The notes beneath the pieces were generated by a model. It did no database searches and had not been told where the DNA came from. It saw only the letters and a list, made by a program, of their open reading frames with translations. The position numbers and the translations under genes are program-made. Source: Oscillospiraceae bacterium (GTDB lineage: Bacteria; Bacillota; Clostridia; Oscillospirales; Oscillospiraceae). From it: 7,543 bases of DNA. The DNA is taken from assembly GCA_031255955.1 (NCBI GenBank), contig JAIRRO010000124.1, positions 1 through 7,543 of the forward strand, in the 5' to 3' direction. Below, piece by piece: positions 4,938 to 7,543 of this stretch. Within the stretch, counting starts at the first letter, position 1; each line of letters begins with the position of its first letter.

Positions 4938-7543
4938 ATGCCGCAGACAAAAAAAGCCCCACCCAAGAAAAACAGCCGGGCGAAATCGCCCGCTAAAAAA
5001 CCCGCAAGGCAGCCGCGCCGCCGCGAAATCGGCGCCGCTGTTTGCCTCGCGCTGTCTCTGCTGCTGTTCTTCGGATACGGCGCGGAGGGCGGCTGGCTGA
5101 TTGCCGCGCCGCGCGATTTTATCCTGCGGCTGATAGGCGGCGGCTTTTATGCCATGCCGCCCGCGCTGCTGCTGTGCGCGTTTATCCTCGGGTTTCATCG
5201 CGGGCAGCCGGTGCGCTTCCGCGTCGTCTGCTCCCTGCTGCTGCCCGCGGCGCTCGGCGTGCTGATTCATCTGTTTGCCTGCGACTACGAATACACGGTT
5301 TCGGCTGATATGCTGCGGCTGCTGTGGACGGATGCCGGGGCGGGAGCCTCCGGCGGCGTTGTTTCCGGCGCGCTCGCCGTCACGCTTGCCGTGCTGACGA
5401 ACAAGCTGTTTACAGAGATTATTTTTATCATAGCGATGATTTTCCTGCTGTTTTCAGCGTTCAACAGGACGCTCTCAGGACTGATTGACGCCGTGCGGAA
5501 CCGCGAGCGGCGCGAATATGAGCCGCAGCCGCCTCCGCCCCCGCGTGAGAGCGCGCCGCGCCGCCGTCGCCGCTCAGAGATAGACATTCCGCTGGATGAT
5601 GTCAAGCAGCCGCTCCCCCCGCACGAGCATAACGAGCCATATGCAGCCTATGAGGACGCGTATATCCGCCCCGTGGACGTTGTCCCGGACCCCGAGCCGG
5701 AGCCGAAATCCGCTCCCGAGTCCGAACCCAACCACGAGGCGGAGGGCGACGTGGCAGCAGAGCCTGACCCGCGCGCGAACGATATTCCTTTGGACATTCC
5801 CTTTATGGAGGGCAAAAGAGCGACGAGGGATACCGCCCGCAAGCCGCATCCCCCAACCGCCGCCGCCGCAAAGCCCGCCGATAAATCACGGCGGCGGGCA
5901 GTCGCCGAGGCGCTTGAAAGCCTGGACGGCGCCGCCGCGACAGTGACCGACGCGGAGTACGCCTATCCCCCGGTGGAGCTGCTGGCGTCCGGCGCCGGAG
6001 AGCGCGGCGTGGATGGCTCTGAAGAGGTGCGTATGAATTCCGAGCGGCTGGAGGTCGCCTTCCGCAGCTTCGGAGTAAGCGTCAAGATAACAAACGCGAC
6101 GCGCGGGCCCTCCGTAACGCGGTATGAGGCGGAGCTTGAAGCCGGTACAAAGCTCTCTAAGCTCACCAATCTGACGGGCGATATCGCTCTGGCGCTCGGC
6201 GCGTCGGGCGTCCGCATAGGACCTATGCCCGAGCGCATTTCCACCGTCAGCGTGGAGGTTCCGAACAAAATCGTCTCTACGGTATATCTGCGGGATATAA
6301 TCGAATCGCCGGAGTTTCGGGACGCGCCGTCGCGCCTCACGTTCGCCATCGGCAAGAATATCCCCGGGGAATCGATTGTCGGGAATATATCGCGGCTGAC
6401 GCATGTGCTGATAGCGGGAACGACAGGCTCCGGCAAATCCGTGTGTCTGAATTCGCTGATTCTCAGCATACTGTATAAATCCACGCCGGACGAGGTTCGC
6501 TTCATAATGATAGACCCGAAAATCGTCGAATTTCGCGTGTTCAACGGCATCCCGCATCTGCTTATCCCCGTCGTCACCGATGTAAAAAAGGCGGCAGGCG
6601 CCCTGCAATGGGCAGTCATCGAGATGGAGCGGCGGTATAATATGTTCGCGGAGCAAACGGCGCGCGACATTGACGGCTTCAACCGCGCGATGATGAAAAA
6701 GGGCGAAAAAACGATGTATCGCATCGTTGTTGTCATAGATGAGCTGGCGGATTTGATGATGACCTGCGGCAAAGAGGTTGAGGAATCCATCGTGCGCGTC
6801 GCGCAGAAGGGGCGCGCCGCCGGAATTCATCTTGTGATAGCGACGCAAAGCCCCCGCGCCAACGTCATAACGGGGCTGATGAAAGCCAACCTGCCGTCAA
6901 AAATCGCGTTAAAGGTCTCCTCCGCACTGGAGTCGCGCATTATATTGGACGCGGGCGGCGGCGCCGACAAGCTGGTCGGCAACGGCGATATGCTGTTCGC
7001 CCCAAACAGCACGGCGGAGCCGATGCGCGTACAGGGCACGTGGGTTTCCGATGAAGAACGCGAGGCTGTGGTGAATCACGTCAAGCAGCTGGGCGAAACG
7101 CAATACGCCGACAGCGTGATAGAGGAAATCAATCGCACCGTCGAAAATGCGGCAAACGCGGAGGGCGTCAACGCGAACGCGCCGGAATATGACGAGATGC
7201 TGCCCGCGGCGGCGGACGTGATTTTCGAGTTTCAGCGAGCCTCCACCTCCACGCTGCAGTCGCGTCTGCGCCTCGGCTACGCGCGCGCCGCGCGGATAAT
7301 GGATCAGCTGGAGCAGGTCGGCGTCGTCGGACCCTTTGAAGGCTCAAAGCCGCGCCAGATACTCTTAACACGCGACCAATGGCGCGAAATGCAGCTTATT
7401 CACGGCACAGCTCCGATCGGCGCGGCGGCGATGGACACGGCGCCGCCCGACGACTCGCCGCCTGATATCGACCCGCTGAGCCTCGATGAGCCGGACGAGT
7501 TATCCGATATCGATATCGACGCCGATGCAGTCAACGATCCGCC
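4938..7543 (+). CDS. ftsK: DNA translocase FtsK/SpoIIIE (3' end cut by window)
   Basis: This septal ATPase pumps chromosomal DNA through the closing division or sporulation septum. The frame stays open to the right edge (868 codons plus 2 nt). Residues 1-30 form a K/R/P-rich cytoplasmic tail. Hydrophobic segments lie at about 31-47, 61-86, 96-113, 138-153 and 159-174. A low-complexity linker (about 176-360) contains a Pro run, an Arg run and two DIPLD copies (216-220, 282-286). The motor follows: alpha domain from about 366, Walker A GTTGSGKS (494-501), Walker B VVVIDELADL with D601 E602, and RVAQKGRAAGIHLVIATQSP downstream. The winged-helix gamma domain, which reads the orienting DNA sequence, spans about 757-815 and ends in GSKPRQILLT. 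An acidic tail of over 50 residues follows, where most relatives end. ATG 4938 has GAGG at 4922-4925 (12 nt). FtsK and SpoIIIE cannot be told apart here. Confidence 0.95.
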   Translation, partial: MPQTKKAPPKKNSRAKSPAKKPARQPRRREIGAAVCLALSLLLFFGYGAEGGWLIAAPRDFILRLIGGGFYAMPPALLLCAFILGFHRGQPVRFRVVCSLLLPAALGVLIHLFACDYEYTVSADMLRLLWTDAGAGASGGVVSGALAVTLAVLTNKLFTEIIFIIAMIFLLFSAFNRTLSGLIDAVRNRERREYEPQPPPPPRESAPRRRRRSEIDIPLDDVKQPLPPHEHNEPYAAYEDAYIRPVDVVPDPEPEPKSAPESEPNHEAEGDVAAEPDPRANDIPLDIPFMEGKRATRDTARKPHPPTAAAAKPADKSRRRAVAEALESLDGAAATVTDAEYAYPPVELLASGAGERGVDGSEEVRMNSERLEVAFRSFGVSVKITNATRGPSVTRYEAELEAGTKLSKLTNLTGDIALALGASGVRIGPMPERISTVSVEVPNKIVSTVYLRDIIESPEFRDAPSRLTFAIGKNIPGESIVGNISRLTHVLIAGTTGSGKSVCLNSLILSILYKSTPDEVRFIMIDPKIVEFRVFNGIPHLLIPVVTDVKKAAGALQWAVIEMERRYNMFAEQTARDIDGFNRAMMKKGEKTMYRIVVVIDELADLMMTCGKEVEESIVRVAQKGRAAGIHLVIATQSPRANVITGLMKANLPSKIALKVSSALESRIILDAGGGADKLVGNGDMLFAPNSTAEPMRVQGTWVSDEEREAVVNHVKQLGETQYADSVIEEINRTVENAANAEGVNANAPEYDEMLPAAADVIFEFQRASTSTLQSRLRLGYARAARIMDQLEQVGVVGPFEGSKPRQILLTRDQWREMQLIHGTAPIGAAAMDTAPPDDSPPDIDPLSLDEPDELSDIDIDADAVNDP

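Noticed and set aside
5886..6848. 320-codon leftward ORF opposite ftsK
   Set aside because: It overlaps the FtsK motor domain, whose Walker motifs fix the other strand. The product is Arg/His-rich with no recognisable domain.

Overview
The window looks like a chromosomal segment of a fairly GC-rich Gram-positive anaerobe, most likely Clostridia (Oscillospiraceae/Ruminococcaceae-like, perhaps uncultured). The basis is the strong purine-rich Shine-Dalgarno sites, TTGACA/TATAAT-type promoters, CCA-encoding tRNAs, a SpoIIIE/FtsK-type translocase with a K/R-rich N-terminus and a MATE transporter. The genus assignment is inference.

Layout. (i) 1-841 is a rightward block of small accessory genes: the tail of an unidentified ORF, a 71-residue XRE-type helix-turn-helix protein and a 109-residue protein I do not recognise. 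It closes with a strong intrinsic terminator. (ii) 842-998 is AT-rich and gene-free. It holds three copies of a 12-bp direct repeat and a terminator serving the leftward tRNA operon. (iii) 999-1333, leftward: one consensus promoter drives tRNA-Tyr(GTA) and then tRNA-Leu(CAG). (iv) 1327-2503, rightward: prfB (release factor 2), whose promoter shares its -35 element with the tRNA promoter. (v) 2493-3972, leftward: a MATE-family exporter, overlapping the prfB stop tail to tail. (vi) 4004-7543, rightward: uppP/bacA (undecaprenyl-diphosphatase), followed after 34 nt by an ftsK/spoIIIE gene that runs off the right edge.

How the parts relate. From the tRNAs rightward this is core housekeeping: two tRNAs and RF2 serve translation, UppP recycles the lipid carrier for wall synthesis, and FtsK moves DNA at the septum. 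The left block has accessory character. The 3' end of tRNA-Leu points at it, and the 12-bp repeats lie between, which is the usual arrangement for an integrated phage or conjugative element at a tRNA gene. No integrase and no duplicated tRNA 3' end are visible here, so that remains a hypothesis.

I found no CRISPR array, transposase, toxin-antitoxin pair or recognisable defence system. The most notable points are the tRNA-Leu junction with its repeats, a promoter-plus-terminator unit that could make an RNA of about 60 nt, the divergent promoters sharing a -35, prfB without its autoregulatory frameshift, a 9-bp direct repeat bracketing the uppP -35, and a UppP with a Gly in its PVSSSGH motif.
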